Position numbers and translations under genes: made by a program. From Daphnia pulex (lineage: Eukaryota; Arthropoda; Branchiopoda; Diplostraca; Daphniidae), in assembly GCF_021134715.1 (NCBI RefSeq), contig NC_060025.1:1674001-1738000 (forward strand): DNA of 64,000 nucleotides, in the 5' to 3' direction. Below are positions 51,087-62,702 of this stretch, piece after piece. The notes beneath the pieces were generated by a model. It ran no database searches, was not told the DNA's origin, and saw only the letters and a list, made by a program, of their open reading frames with translations. How positions within the stretch are numbered: position 1 is the first letter of the stretch; every line of letters starts with the position of its first letter.

Positions 51087-52335
51087 TTACCAGGTGCATT
51101 TCATAACGCCGTTGGCCTCAGTGCTAGTCACCACCAGTTGCATGACGCCGGTCTCTGTCCGTACTACGGATTTATCGGCGATTTTACCAGTTTGCTGGAA
51201 TTCCAAAGAAAAGACAAAAATAGATTGAAGGAAAAATTAGAAATTTATAAAACAACAAGCCTATTTTTTAAAGTTTCATTTCTGAGAATAGCCCCTATTT
51301 ATACGCCCCGTTATACGCCCCTCATTTCTTGTAATGAAATTATACGGCGAATTATGCAAGACGTTTATGTAAGTATAAGGATAGCTTACGGTAAAGGCTG
51401 CCACGACATTCATCTCTGAACATCTGAGCGTGATTCGCGAAGTGGATGACCGCACGATGGCAACAACTGCGGTCTGACCGGCTGCGGGAAATTTGATCGA
51501 AATCGATCCGCGCTTAGCTCCCGAGGTTTTCACGCAGGGACCGATGCCATCAGCCTCAATAGTAGCGGAAAGGCATTCTGATAAAATAATTTAAAAAAAA
51601 AATTCATTACACCGATGTAAAGTAATTATTTGAAATTGAGGAAACTATTATTAGATTTACCTGCGTTTGCTGGGATGATTATAATAGCATCTCTGGCAGC
51701 TCGATCGCTCAATTCCAATTTAGTAAATTCACCTTCATGGTGAACAGGGGTTGAACCAAATGAAATGAAATGTAACAATAGGGGGTTTAGAGATAATTAT
51801 AGATCAGATTTCGCAACAGAATTGAGTCTCGTGATCAGTTGTTATCAGCGTCGTTTTGATGATTCAACGATTCAATGAGCACGTAGCCAAAATCTATAGC
51901 AAGTGTACCTTGATCAACCGATGATGGATAACGCCAACCAGCAGCAAATGGATAGTATGGATAAAAACCTCCTGCGGATGGTTGCATCATCACTTGGCCT
52001 CCATATGGATGGTATTGGTTGTAGCCCAAATGAGGGGGAGCCACCATGAACATTTGCTTGAATTGCTGGCGATTGGCGTCGGAAGGAAGTGGTCTGAGAG
52101 TCTCTCCGGCTGCATTCACGATGGTGAGACAGCAAACTGTCGCCACCTAGATTTGAAATCAATAAATAATTACATAAGTTCTTAGTTATTGTCAAATATT
52201 TTTAAATTTTTAAGCAAAAATATAAATAAAATAACAATCAAATAATAATAGAAATAAAATAATAATGAAATAAAATAAAACAATAATAAAATAAGATAAA
52301 ATAATTACCAAGAATAAGGAAGTGGGAAATGCCAT
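51087..52335 (-). CDS. Orphan secreted protein, gene A
   Basis: Five exons (52309-52335, 51909-52146, 51661-51732, 51390-51577, 51087-51194) join in phase to 210 aa. Exon 1 codes nine residues and the signal peptide continues in exon 2 (VATVCCLTIVNAAG). A Tyr/Pro/Gly/Gln-rich linker follows, then a domain of about 98 residues with four cysteines, starting ECLSA and ending MKCTW. Motifs shared with genes B-D are CxKTSGA or CTKGS, a hydrophobic VAIVR strand, RCSEM, TxT(G/K)I, and TE-x-QxxVVS. I do not recognise the family; the pattern suggests a disulphide-bonded beta-sandwich. It pairs head-to-head with B. Confidence 0.85.
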
Positions 52336-53537
52336 GGTCGCTGGAAAATGTTAAGTTCAATTACGAATCGAATAAAGTTGAGCGTAGAATCGTGGACGAA
52401 CGATTCAAGTGGAGTGACGACTGAAATTTGTGGTGCAGCCTATTATATATAGCTATCGGGGGTAGGGCGGAAACTTTGTGCGTGGATGCCTAAAAACGCA
52501 AACGTGAACACGGTATTATTTGCATATTCATAGGAGACTAATCAATCTTCCATCGCGAGTCTTGAAGTGTGGATATAATTAGGGCCGAGTCGGAGCGTTT
52601 GAATCGGTTTGAATCAAGGCGAAATAATTCTTCGGTTATTATTTCGAAATTAGAAATAGTTAAAACATTTCGGGGTTGATACCCTTTGAGAAATTTGAAA
52701 TCAGGTAGATGATACAAGTGTTGGAAGTTCACAAGGTGCAATAATTTGAAAAAAAAAATAATAAACTGGTTTGTTTGAACTTGGATCTGATGGCGGTCAT
52801 TTAATCGGCTGACTCTTATCAATCAAAGATGAATTCAGACACGCCTTCTTTCAAGGGTTCTATAATATTCCATTGGAGAGAGAGCCTGCCGGAAAGAAAA
52901 AAAAAAGACATTGACTGTTGGGGCAACTGTCAGTCTAGAGATTTGATGGATTATGGTCAGGAATTATTACGCAGAATAATTGCGTGGTGGTTCAAGGCGA
53001 TTTGAACCCAGAGTCATTGACCGCGCGTATTTTTTGTAAGGCTACATTTCGACATCTGTAATCTTGACGTAGAGGATTGATTTCAAAAGTTCATATCGGC
53101 ATTTTCTCATCATTTTTGGCCATAATAAAAATGGCCGAATCGTATACCGTTAATCACTTCAGAAACTTAATTTGAAATTAATTTATAACGAGTTTGGCAT
53201 TGGATGTTGCTCAAAATTTGCTTTCATACAACTATAAACCTGAAATGCGGAGTATCGTCGTGTCTGATTACTCTGACTTAATCACTCAAATTTGGGCACG
53301 CGATGAAGAACATCATTGAGCATCCGCGCAACATGCACGCGAGTTTTTTTTTTCTTTATCTTTCATCATCATTCACGAAAAGTTACGCCTTCTCCGATAG
53401 CTATATAAAAGACTGCCACACACATTTCAAGCGCCACTTGACTCGAATCTCTGGTCCCGACCACCATTTCAGCGTCCTACTTTATTCGATTAATATTCGA
53501 TTAAAGGCTGCTATACGTTTCTCCCCAAATAGCAGCT
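52336..53537. promoter_or_regulatory. Shared spacer of the A/B divergent pair
   Basis: Both promoters lie here. For A the minus strand carries the module at plus positions 52441-52475, and for B the plus strand carries it at about 53372-53410. The module is AAAGTT-CCGCCCT-CCCC-GATAGCTATATA. Between them is about 0.9 kb of AT-rich DNA with some blocks shared with the C/D spacer (for example AAACTGGTTTGTTTGAACT). Confidence 0.65.
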
Positions 53538-54485
53538 ATGGCATTTTCGACTTCGATTTCCTTCTTTTTGGTAATAAAATTATTTTATTTTAATTCTGTT
53601 TCCCTTATCGTGATTACGTAATTTGCAAAATGTATTGACCACAGTTAATTATCCTTAAATTAAAATTCCGAAATTTCAGGTGGCGACGGTTTGCTGTCTC
53701 GTCGTGAATGCAGCTGGAGCCAATCTCTGGCCACTTCCTTCCGCTGCCCATCGCCAATTCAATAACCCATCAATGTACATGTTGGTTCCACCGTATTTTA
53801 ATTATTACCAACCTTACGGAGGTCAGTTTGTGGCGCCAACAGCTCAAGGTGAAATCGATCCAAAGATTTCGCTAGACGATCTGGAATTAACCGGAAGACA
53901 AAATTCGGAAACCATTAGAATAACCCCAGTAGATACAGGTAATAAAATGTACCAAATTCAAATGCGTTTGTATAGCTAGTTTTCACTATTCCGTTTCTTG
54001 CGTCGAAAAATGTTTGGACGCATATTAATTTATTGTCATTGATTTATAATTGAACCTTTGAATAGAATGCATTAAAACGGATGTAGCCACCAATGGCTAC
54101 GCCGGTTGCACCAAGGGATCGCGAGCCCCATCAGGAACTATTATTGCGGAATTCGGAGTAGCCGACCAAGTCGGTATCGTAGCACTTGTGCCAAATGCCA
54201 AACGATATTCCAAATTGAAGATAACATGCGCCGATGTCACAGCTGCCAACGTTTACACGGTAAGTCTTATTATACATCTGGCGTTGATTTAATCCCATAG
54301 CGGCACGCGTTTTCGTGTTTGGTAATAATCCAGAACTTTTTGATTGCGATGGCTGGATATTGCAGACTACATCCAAAATAACGGCTCCGGCGGATACGCC
54401 AGTTACCGAGACTAAACAAACGCAAGTTGTTATGGTTAGCACGGGGGCGGCCACTGTGACATGCAGTTGGGAAGCTTCAGCTTAA
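53538..54485 (+). CDS. Orphan secreted protein, gene B
   Basis: Four exons (53538-53570, 53680-53938, 54066-54259, 54366-54485) join in phase to 201 aa. A split signal peptide (MAFSTSISFFL, then VATVCCLVVNAAG) leads to a Tyr/Pro-rich linker, an acidic segment (IDPKISLDDLELTGRQ) and the four-cysteine domain: ECIKTD, GCTKGS, ALVPNAKRYSKLKITC, TCSW. Exon 2 reads straight through the CAAG^GTGAA site where gene A has an intron. An AATAAA lies at about 54659. Confidence 0.85.
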
Positions 54486-54919
54486 TCACTTTCGTGCAGC
54501 ACGTCCGCGCGCGGGCTTTGTTACAAACGGAACATCAGGATCGGCTTGTATACTAACAACAAATTCCAAGTATGCATCACATTTGATGTCGATGAATCAT
54601 TTCAAATTTGATGTATGTGTATTTCTATCATCAATTACAATATGCAGTTCAGGCATCTAATAAAATCAGAACTTTTTTTCGTTGAGACGAGCGATGAAAT
54701 CATTTGAGGCGGCGTTTTTGTATTTTCTGTTAAATTAATGTATTCATCTAAACCAGAATCTTTTTTGGGCGAGATAGAATTATAAATTATTAGCGATTCT
54801 GCCCATCATGAAATGACAAATCTCGTTCTAGATGGATGCAAACGGTTCGAAGTTGTGTATAGTAGGTACTGCCACAAGTATATAGGTAAACTTGAGCAAA
54901 TGGCAGCCTCACCACTATC
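54486..54919. other. Convergent spacer between genes B and C
   Basis: 434 bp separates the two stop codons and holds both 3' untranslated regions. No gene is seen. Confidence 0.5.
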
Positions 54920-56136
54920 TTACCAAGTGCATTTCATTAATCCGTTGTCTGCCGTACTGGTCACCACAAGTTGCAGAACTCCTGTCTCAGTTCTAGGCGT
55001 GTCGGAAGGCGCATTGATTTGGCCGGTTTTCTATATGAATTCCCAACGGGGAAAAAAAAAGAAACAAACAAACAGTAATTTTAGTACGCCATTCAAAAAC
55101 AAGAAGGCAGCAATAAAGCAACGAATGATCAGCAAATTTTAAATAAGGAAATCAGTAAAGGCCTATACTGACACTCCAAACACAACTTATCCAGCATTTG
55201 CTGATCATATCAAACAACATATGATGGATAAATAACGGAATCGAACGGAATTATATACCGTAAAGGCTGCAACACTAGTCATCTCTGAACATCTGAGCGT
55301 GATTCTGGAATTGGATGAACGCACGATGCCGAAAACTGCGACTTGGTCTTTTGCTGGCAGTTTGATGGTAAGAGACCCACGGCCCGCTCCCGAGGTTTTC
55401 AAACAGGGCACCATTCCTTCGGTTGCAGCGGCACTAGAAAGGCACTCTTTATAGAGTAGAAAAGTATATAGAAGCACAAAATAAAAACACGCTGTTTTAA
55501 ATCAATTGTTTAACGACAACAAATCAAGTTAATAAGAAAAATGGACATGAAATGATGAAATATATAGGTATAATATATGTACGATACCTGTGGCTGCTGG
55601 GAGTATGTTCACAGTGTCTCTAGAACCGCGTTCGGTCGGCTCAGCATCGGATTCGCCTTCTGTGACGGCTGTAGATTCACAAAAGTGGCACGAAAATGCC
55701 ATAGCACAAACACGAATTAGCTTTGAATGTTGCTGTCGGAATTCATTTTTGTATATTATCAATTAGGCTAAAAATATACCTGATGCTGGGTAAATCGGGA
55801 AAGCAGAAGCTTGATAGGGGTAAACCATCGGCATCATGACGTAAGGATTGTAGTAGTTGTAGAATTGAGGATTAGCAACGAACATTTGTCTGGACTGACG
55901 TTCGGCAGAGGGAGAAAGCACGTCTTGTCCGGTAGCTGTCATACTGCAGAGACAGCAAACCATTGCTACCTTCATTTGGAATAATCAATAGGTTGGAATA
56001 TTTTAATACATTTATCGAGCTCAAATTATGTGACATGATACAATTTCTTAAAAAAAAAAGAAATAAAAAATATTTAAAAATATTTAAATTGTCGTACCAA
56101 AAACAAAGAAATCGATCCGGAAGTGGAAAACGCCAT
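54920..56136 (-). CDS. Orphan secreted protein, gene C
   Basis: Five exons (56098-56136, 55780-55969, 55588-55668, 55259-55446, 54920-55030) join in phase to 202 aa. A split signal peptide (MAFSTSGSISLFL, then VAMVCCL) is followed by a Tyr/Met/Pro-rich linker, a short acidic exon (TEGESDAEPTERGSRD) and the four-cysteine domain. That domain is closest to gene A: CLKTSGAGRGS, FGIVRSSNSRITLRCSEM, ETGVLQLVVTST, MKCTW. It pairs head-to-head with D, as A does with B. Confidence 0.86.
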
Positions 56137-57459
56137 CGCTGCTGATATGAAAATAGCCGCCTTTATTAATGAAGCAAAGTTCAAGGGATATAAGCAAACG
56201 GTGAGTGATTCACGCGGATTGACGACTGAAATGTGTCGTGCAGCTCATTATATAGCCATCGGGGAGGGCGGAGCTTTCACGGGAAAGCTGATAAGACAGA
56301 CTTACCCTCTTATTCAGCGCGCATTAGTATCGCTGCGTTTGAATTTCACGATACACTTTTTTTTCTTGTTCGTGCTGTTCGACTTTGTTGATCGTCTGCA
56401 CTTCCAAATTTGGGTAATTAGGAAGTCTATAGGGTATGGTCGAAAAAAAAAAATTATTCCGTTACATTTTTTAACTTTGGAAACGGGTATAAAACGTCGA
56501 GAATTAATTATTCATTTGAATGCGACAAGGCAGCAGATCGAGGCAAGTGATAATAAGGTTCATCGTATGCAACTATAGGAAACTGGTTTGTTTGAACTCG
56601 TCAACCCCACACGGTGGTCCCGAATCTGTTTATCTGATTTTATTCCATCCAGGAAGAAAATTTAAATTAAATTCAGACACATTAGCATCAACGAGTACAA
56701 GGCTCTTTTTATTTTCAAAAGGAGAAGAAACGAAAAGAAAAAAAAAAAAAAGTCCAGAATGGCGAAGCAACAAGACAACAGGTTTTGTATTCTATATATA
56801 ATTAAAAATTCTTGTTGATATTCAGAGAAGAAAATCATGAACAGGATAGAATATATATTCGATAGTTCAAGGTTCGAGTCACTGACCGTGTGTTTGGCAT
56901 ATCAGCTTGGTTATCAGTTTTAACTACTATACACACCAAATACATCTTTGCTGATCTGCCCTCATTAAAAACAAAAAAAAATGTCACATTTGTTGACGTT
57001 TGTCAGCTGCGATTTTGCAGTCGCTTCCTCTAAAAAAATAAGGTCAAAGTTCCAATTAATTCGAAAATTCGAACAGGTAAATCAGTTCCGTGTTGCGCAA
57101 CATTGGCGTTAAAATCAAATAATCAATCTGACAAGCAACCTTTTTTTTCCTTTCTGAATGTAAAATAACGGAATAGAGTGTCTTGACATAAACCCCAGAG
57201 TTCCTAATTACCCAAATTTGGAGTTGGAAACCAACAGACGTTAAATCAAAGAAAAAACCCGAACTTAGGGATCGTGGACATTTTTTTTTTTTAATTCACG
57301 AAAAGTTCCGCCCTCCCCGGTAGCTATAAAATACGTCGTCCTAAACATTCAGTCGTCACTCCACTTGAATTTGTCGCCCACACTGCGTCCAACAGCTTTT
57401 TTTTTCCAATTTGCATACCGGGTGTTTTTAATAGCTAACATATTTCATAATTAGCAGCT
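56137..57459. promoter_or_regulatory. Shared spacer of the C/D divergent pair
   Basis: The C promoter module is on the minus strand at plus positions 56248-56285, and the D module is on the plus strand at about 57295-57331. Downstream of each TATA an initiator region similar to TTTCAGTCGTC is visible. The rest is AT-rich with no supported gene. Confidence 0.65.
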
Positions 57460-58484
57460 ATGGCGTTTTCCAAATCCGCATCGATTGCACTGTTATTGGT
57501 AACTATATATTTTTTTTTTTTTAATTTCACAGCATTAAGTTATGATTTTGAATCAAAATTCATGTGCTCAATTTTGGCGGTTTAAATTTAGGTGGCAACA
57601 ATTTGCTGTTCCATCGTGAACGCAGGCCAGGTCGTTCCTCTTCCTTCCGCTGTCGATCGCCAATCCAAGCAAATTCACTTGGCTCCTTCCCAATTCTATA
57701 ACTACTACGATCCAGGCTTCCAGTATCAGATGTTGATCCCAACAGAAATCGACAACTCAAAATTGACATCAGGTAATCAATAAGGACATCTTCCATTATA
57801 CCTTACCTAAATTACCCAAACATTTATTTACTAATGACGTTTGTTTCTCTTTATTAAATTAAAGGCGATGATTCCGAATCGGAAGCGTTGCTGCAAGGAA
57901 GACAAAATCTGCCCATAACTGCCACCCCAGCTGCATCAGGTGTGTAGATGTTAAATGCAAGAGATTTCAAATTCTGCTGTGGTTCTTGTTCTTGTCATTA
58001 TTGACTCATCGCGTGCGCAGGGCTATTCCTATTGATTGATTTGTCATTTATTTTCTTCTTTTTGTAGAGTGTGTCATAACCGATTCCGGGAAAAACGGCT
58101 TGGGCGGTTGCACGAAAGGATCGCAAGCGGCTTCAGGAAACATCGATCTTAAATTCACTGCCGCTAACCAAGGAGTCGTCATTGCACTCGTGCCAAACCC
58201 CAAAAGATATTCCAAAGTCAAGATCACTTGTTCGGAAATCACCGCTGGCGTCAAGGCCTTTACGGTAAGTCAATCACATTAATACAATGTCTATATTCCG
58301 CTTGATATAATAGCCTACTACTATCCCTCTGTTTCATTTCTTTTTTCTTTTGTCCGAATGACAGAAAACTGCCAAAATTGCGGCGACGACGGATACGCCC
58401 GTGACCGAGTTGAAACAAACGCAAATTCTAGTTGTTAGTGCTGCCGATAAGGACGTGTTCAAGTGCAGTTGGGAATCCTCTTAA
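57460..58484 (+). CDS. Orphan secreted protein, gene D
   Basis: Five exons (57460-57498, 57592-57772, 57865-57939, 58068-58264, 58365-58484) join in phase to 203 aa. A split signal peptide (MAFSKSASIALLL, then VATICCSIVNAG) precedes a Tyr-rich linker, an acidic exon (DDSESEALLQGRQN) and the four-cysteine domain. That domain resembles gene B: GGCTKGSQA, ALVPNPKRYSKVKITCSE, DTPVTELKQTQ, KCSW. It has an extra intron compared with B, in the linker. TATAAAAT lies about 135 bases upstream of the start codon. Confidence 0.87.
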
Positions 58485-58737
58485 TAATCCAACATGTCCA
58501 GGGCTTTTTCTCCACGAGTCAATGGTGTATCGACTACATTATTGTCGTTGCTGTGGTGGTAGCATGTTAGACGTCCATGAAATATTTAATAAATTGTATT
58601 TGAAAACCCTTTTGAAAAATAAACATCAACATCCCTAAACTCTATGTATACAAGCCTACTAGTATGTGTTTCAAATCATTTAGAATATATTAGAACCTAT
58701 AAATGATCTCAAATTGGCCGGTATATTGATTCAGAGA
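58485..58737. other. Gene D 3' region
   Basis: Contains AATAAA sites near 58589 and 58618 that could end the D transcript. Confidence 0.5.
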
Positions 58738-58826
58738 ATGATTCCGCTAACCAAGTTGTTATTGTTATTGCTCTCGTGCCAAACCCCCAAAAGATATTCC
58801 AATGTCAAGATTACTTGTTCGGAAAG
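58738..58826 (+). pseudogene. Fragment of the four-cysteine domain exon
   Basis: About 89 bases closely match part of exon 4 of gene D (GCTAACCAAG through AAAAGATATTCCAA to CACTTGTTCGGAAA-like). A small indel in the run of C and A breaks the frame. It has no signal peptide or flanking exons. Confidence 0.75.
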
Positions 58827-59290
58827 TTATAAATAACCGTATCATGGCCGGAACAGTCACACCAGTCTAACCCGTTGACTGGCCGCATTGGCCTCAGTCT
58901 GGTATTACATAACCAGTAGCTCTAGTATTCAAATTAGTTGTCTACGTTACATCCAAAAATAAATGTTTTAACTCGTTTTCTTGACTTTCAGTTCATTAAA
59001 CCAAAATTAAAATCATGAAACCGTGTGGGTTGGGATATATAGTGTGGAGAATGTCAAGTTTCATCGTAACTTCACCAGGAATTCGATTGCTGTTCGTGAC
59101 GATCGTGACTGTTCAAAAAATTAACGTAGACTGTTAATGTTTATCCTTCTATGATCACGCTCTAACATAGGTGGGCTGACCGTAGAGACATCGACTTGAG
59201 TCACGAAACCGGTGTTTCCATGATTTGAATCGGTGAACTTTCAATGTTGAATAATAAAAACATTTGGCGGGATTCATTCAAGCACTCAGC

Positions 59291-60060
59291 AGGAAATATT
59301 TTACTTTGCAGAGTCGAAAAAACCGGTGCCACCCAGACCTACCTGAAAAACGTATGTCGTTCAATTCCCAGTGTCATTGACCGTCAAAGTACAAAATATA
59401 GTAGTTGACATTCTTTTACCTTTAATTATTACGTAAGCGTAATATTTTTTTGATTCTTGAAACAACCAAATTTAACTTGTAATTGAAAGCTCGATCAGCC
59501 AACCCTGCGATTGACTGGATTCAGTATTTAAAAATAAAACGCCTTATTAGTCAAACTCTCAGCAATTCTCGCTTGGGGATGTCGTAATAAAATAACACTT
59601 CAGGCGTATCCGATTTTCCAATTGAAGATATCGCTCTTTCTTTTTATCTCTTTTTACCGACTTGAATTCGCATCAGGGAATTAAATCCCATAAAATTAGT
59701 TTTAGGGTGTAGAATCGACCCACAGCCTGGGGAAAAAAAAACGTCCAAATTTCGCTTATGTAAGAAAGCGAATGTTGAATCGCACTTGACTAATTAGAAT
59801 TGGCTCTAACCACTTTAGCCAAAATGATAAATGTCATCATACAACAGGACGAACAGGTTTTCAGTACGAGTATAAACCTTACAAAACGTCGTCTGTTGCT
59901 GCGACAGAAAACGAAGAATGCGAGTGGGACCAGAGTGGGACCAACGCAATTCAGTCTCAAAGAAACGAACAGGTTTGTGAATTTATGTTGTCACAAACAA
60001 GAAGAATATTCTTGACGTTCCCTCTAAATGTGAATCTGCATGTCTATCAATATTTAATGA
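59291..60060 (+). repeat. Duplicated block, copy 1
   Basis: This about 0.8-kb block matches 61944-62702 in the same order and orientation, with many substitutions and small indels. Shared phrases include GGCGTATC-GATTTTCCAATTGAAG, TTTTTACCGACTTGAATT and CAGAAAACGAAGAATGCGAG. Frames are not conserved between the copies, so I do not call a gene. Confidence 0.75.
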
Positions 60061-61525
60061 TGATTTACTGCGTCCACTAAATAATAATGGGACGGAAGAA
60101 TGACCTGTTGCCATCTGTGATCATGTGAACAAAATATGTTAATCGCATAGCGAAAGAGAAAACTAAACATTAGAATCAAAATCTTGTATGTCATTGCACT
60201 GTTTAATTATTTAATTAAAAAAAAATAAAGAAAAGAAAAAAGTTTGGAAATATGCACAGCAGATCTGGAAACCAAAACGCAATGCCAGCCGAGAAACGAA
60301 TGACAATTTGTAACGATAAAAACATCGTCTTTATACTCGTTATTACTCGTCTTTTTTTTCCCCGATTCCAGTGAAAGTGTCATAAATTTAGTTATTCCCA
60401 CAGGACATTTTGAAAAAAATATAGGGCCGTGGGGAAACCGTCAGTCCCAGTCCAAGTCCCAATGGGGAAACCGGCGGGGATCTATTATGTGACGGTTGAT
60501 GGGCTGTATAAATTCAAACTAATTTTACACTGACGTTAGATATGTTCATGTAATATTTAAAAAGAATACATGCCTTTGAAAAACATCAGCAAATAAAATA
60601 ATCATCTAATGCTTTGACGTCAGAAGAATTTTTTTTTTTTAATAATTCATAGAGGCTAAGAGTTGTGGCGTCAAAGTTCAAATTTTACAAAAGAAGTTCA
60701 TTTAAATTTCAAACCCAAATTTACTTGATTTATCTAGTTTGGACAGTATTTTGTAGTGTTGACTGCAAAAGACGCAAGATCTTCTTCTGTAAAGCTATAA
60801 AAATAACCATTCCACCGGAACCGATTGACTGGATGTATCGTTTGACGACACTAATCTGTATTACATAACTAGTAGTCATAGTATTAAAATGTTGTGTCTA
60901 TAGGGGGACCTCGGTGACCTTTAAGCATTGATTGTCGAATTAAGAAAAAAACATTGTGTCTGATTTCAAGCAAATTCGGACAATATTTTACCTGCTGGTA
61001 GATACGATATGGGATAACAAACCGGCGGTGAAGTTGACTGACCTACGGTATCGCCAACTGACCATAAAAGCAAAGATAACTTGTTGTTCTTTGACCTTGT
61101 ATCAAAATGTTGGTTATCTAAATCAAGAAAGGTTTCAACCGGACCAGGAAATCATTTACTTCAATAAGTAAATCAAGTCCTCTATTTTTAGATAATTGGT
61201 TTTGGTATAGGCAGTTCAATACATGGTGGCGTGGGCATATTATTCAGCAATGCCAACGACAAACAAAATAATGCGCGGAAAAAGGTTAGAATTTATCCCG
61301 CGCCTTTTTTGAATAAATAAGGATCAATGTTTTTCCTATCCCTGACTCTTGATGATCAATTAAAGAAGAAACAGAAGAAATAGGCGAATAAAAAAAAGTC
61401 AAAAGCAAATTAAGTTACGTACTCCCTTCTCGACAGCTTTACATATAATGATGCCACGCATATACCAGTAGAAACTTCAGTAGAGACTTTGACCCTGCGT
61501 CAAAATTATTTTGAAATTAGCAGCT
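60061..61525. other. Spacer with remnants of the secreted-protein cluster
   Basis: The segment around 60780-60960 matches 58850-58960 (GATTGACTGG or GTTGACTGG, then GTATTACATAAC-AGTAG). A short AAGATAACTTGTT near 61070 recalls domain exon 4. Otherwise there is no supported gene. Confidence 0.45.
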
Positions 61526-61864
61526 ATGGCATTGTCTACTTCAGTTTCCTTGCTTTTGGTAATATTTAAATTCTTGATTTTCTGCCTGTATTTTCATTAT
61601 ACCACGATTGCATAGTTTTTTTCCCCTTACATTTCAATCTATTTACTATCACAATCAATTACGGTGGCGACGGCTTGCTGTTCCATCGTGAGTGCAGCCA
61701 AAGAGAAATTACCTTTGACATCCGTTGCCAATCGCCAACTAAAGAAATTCTACGCCATGCATACCTCCGCCACTTTTCAATTATTACAATCCTATGGGTC
61801 TCAGATTATGGTGCCAACAGAACAAGGTCAAATTTACTCCCGAGTTGATTTCAGGTTTAATTAA
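61526..61864 (+). pseudogene. Truncated copy of the secreted-protein family, gene E
   Basis: Exon 1 (61526-61558; MALSTSVSLLL) and its donor are intact. The exon 2-like stretch (61664-61864; VATACCSIVSAAKEKLPLTS onward) is open. However, the acceptor that reads CAG in genes B and D reads ACG here, and the frame ends at TAA 61862-61864 before the acidic and four-cysteine exons, which are absent downstream. The promoter module at about 61413-61449 is also degraded. It is probably a non-functional duplicate related to B and D. Confidence 0.8.
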
Positions 61865-61943
61865 TTAATAGAGACACACGTAGGTTTCTTGAAACAATGC
61901 CCTCTCTATCAATTGGCGTGACGAACATTTTATTTTGGACTTG

Positions 61944-62702
61944 AGGAATATTTTACTTTGAAGAGTCGAAAAACCGGTGGCTGATAAGGCCTTTGAGAAA
62001 CGCATTTCATTCAATCCCAAGCATTGACCGTCAGAGTATAAATAGTTGACATTCTTTAACCTTGAATTGTTACGTAAACGTTATATTTTTTTCCCTCTTG
62101 AAACAACATACCTCACCTTGGAATTGCTAGCGATCAGCCCACCCTGCATGCGATTCAGTATTCAAATAAAACGCCCTATTTAAGTCAAGTTATTATCAGC
62201 CATCCTCGCTTGGGAGTGTCGTAATAAAATACACTCTTCAGGCGTATCTGATTTTCCAATTGAAGATATCGTTCTTTCTGTTTGTCTATTTTTACCGACT
62301 TGAATTTGCACCAGGGAATTCAATCCTATAAAATGAAGCAGCTGGTGTAGAATCGGCCCTACTGAGCTGATTGAGCCAACCCAAAAAACGCCCCAATTTC
62401 GCCTGAGTAAGAAAGCAAATGTTGAATCGCAGTTGACCCATTTGAATTGGCTCTAGCCACTGTAACCACAATGATAAATGTCACGCAACAGGTTATGATA
62501 TTCACGTGCGTACAACTTACACAATGTCGTCTGCGACAGAAAACGAAGAATGCGAGAGTGGTAAAAGACGCAATTCAGCAGTCCCACAGAATCAGAAACC
62601 AGTCGCTGGGAGACGAACGGGTTTGTTAAATTTCACAAACAAGAAGAATAGTCTCGATGCTCTCCTCTAAATGCAAATCGACATGCCAATCAATATTTAC
62701 TA
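61944..62702 (+). repeat. Duplicated block, copy 2
   Basis: This is the partner of 59291-60060. It starts 80 bases after the gene E stop, which shows that the lost 3' part of gene E was removed in or after the duplication. Confidence 0.75.

Noticed and set aside
59800-62629. Open frames in the two duplicated blocks (59800-60015 and 62447-62629)
   Set aside because: Their translations share pieces, but frames shift between copies, so selection for a protein is not supported.
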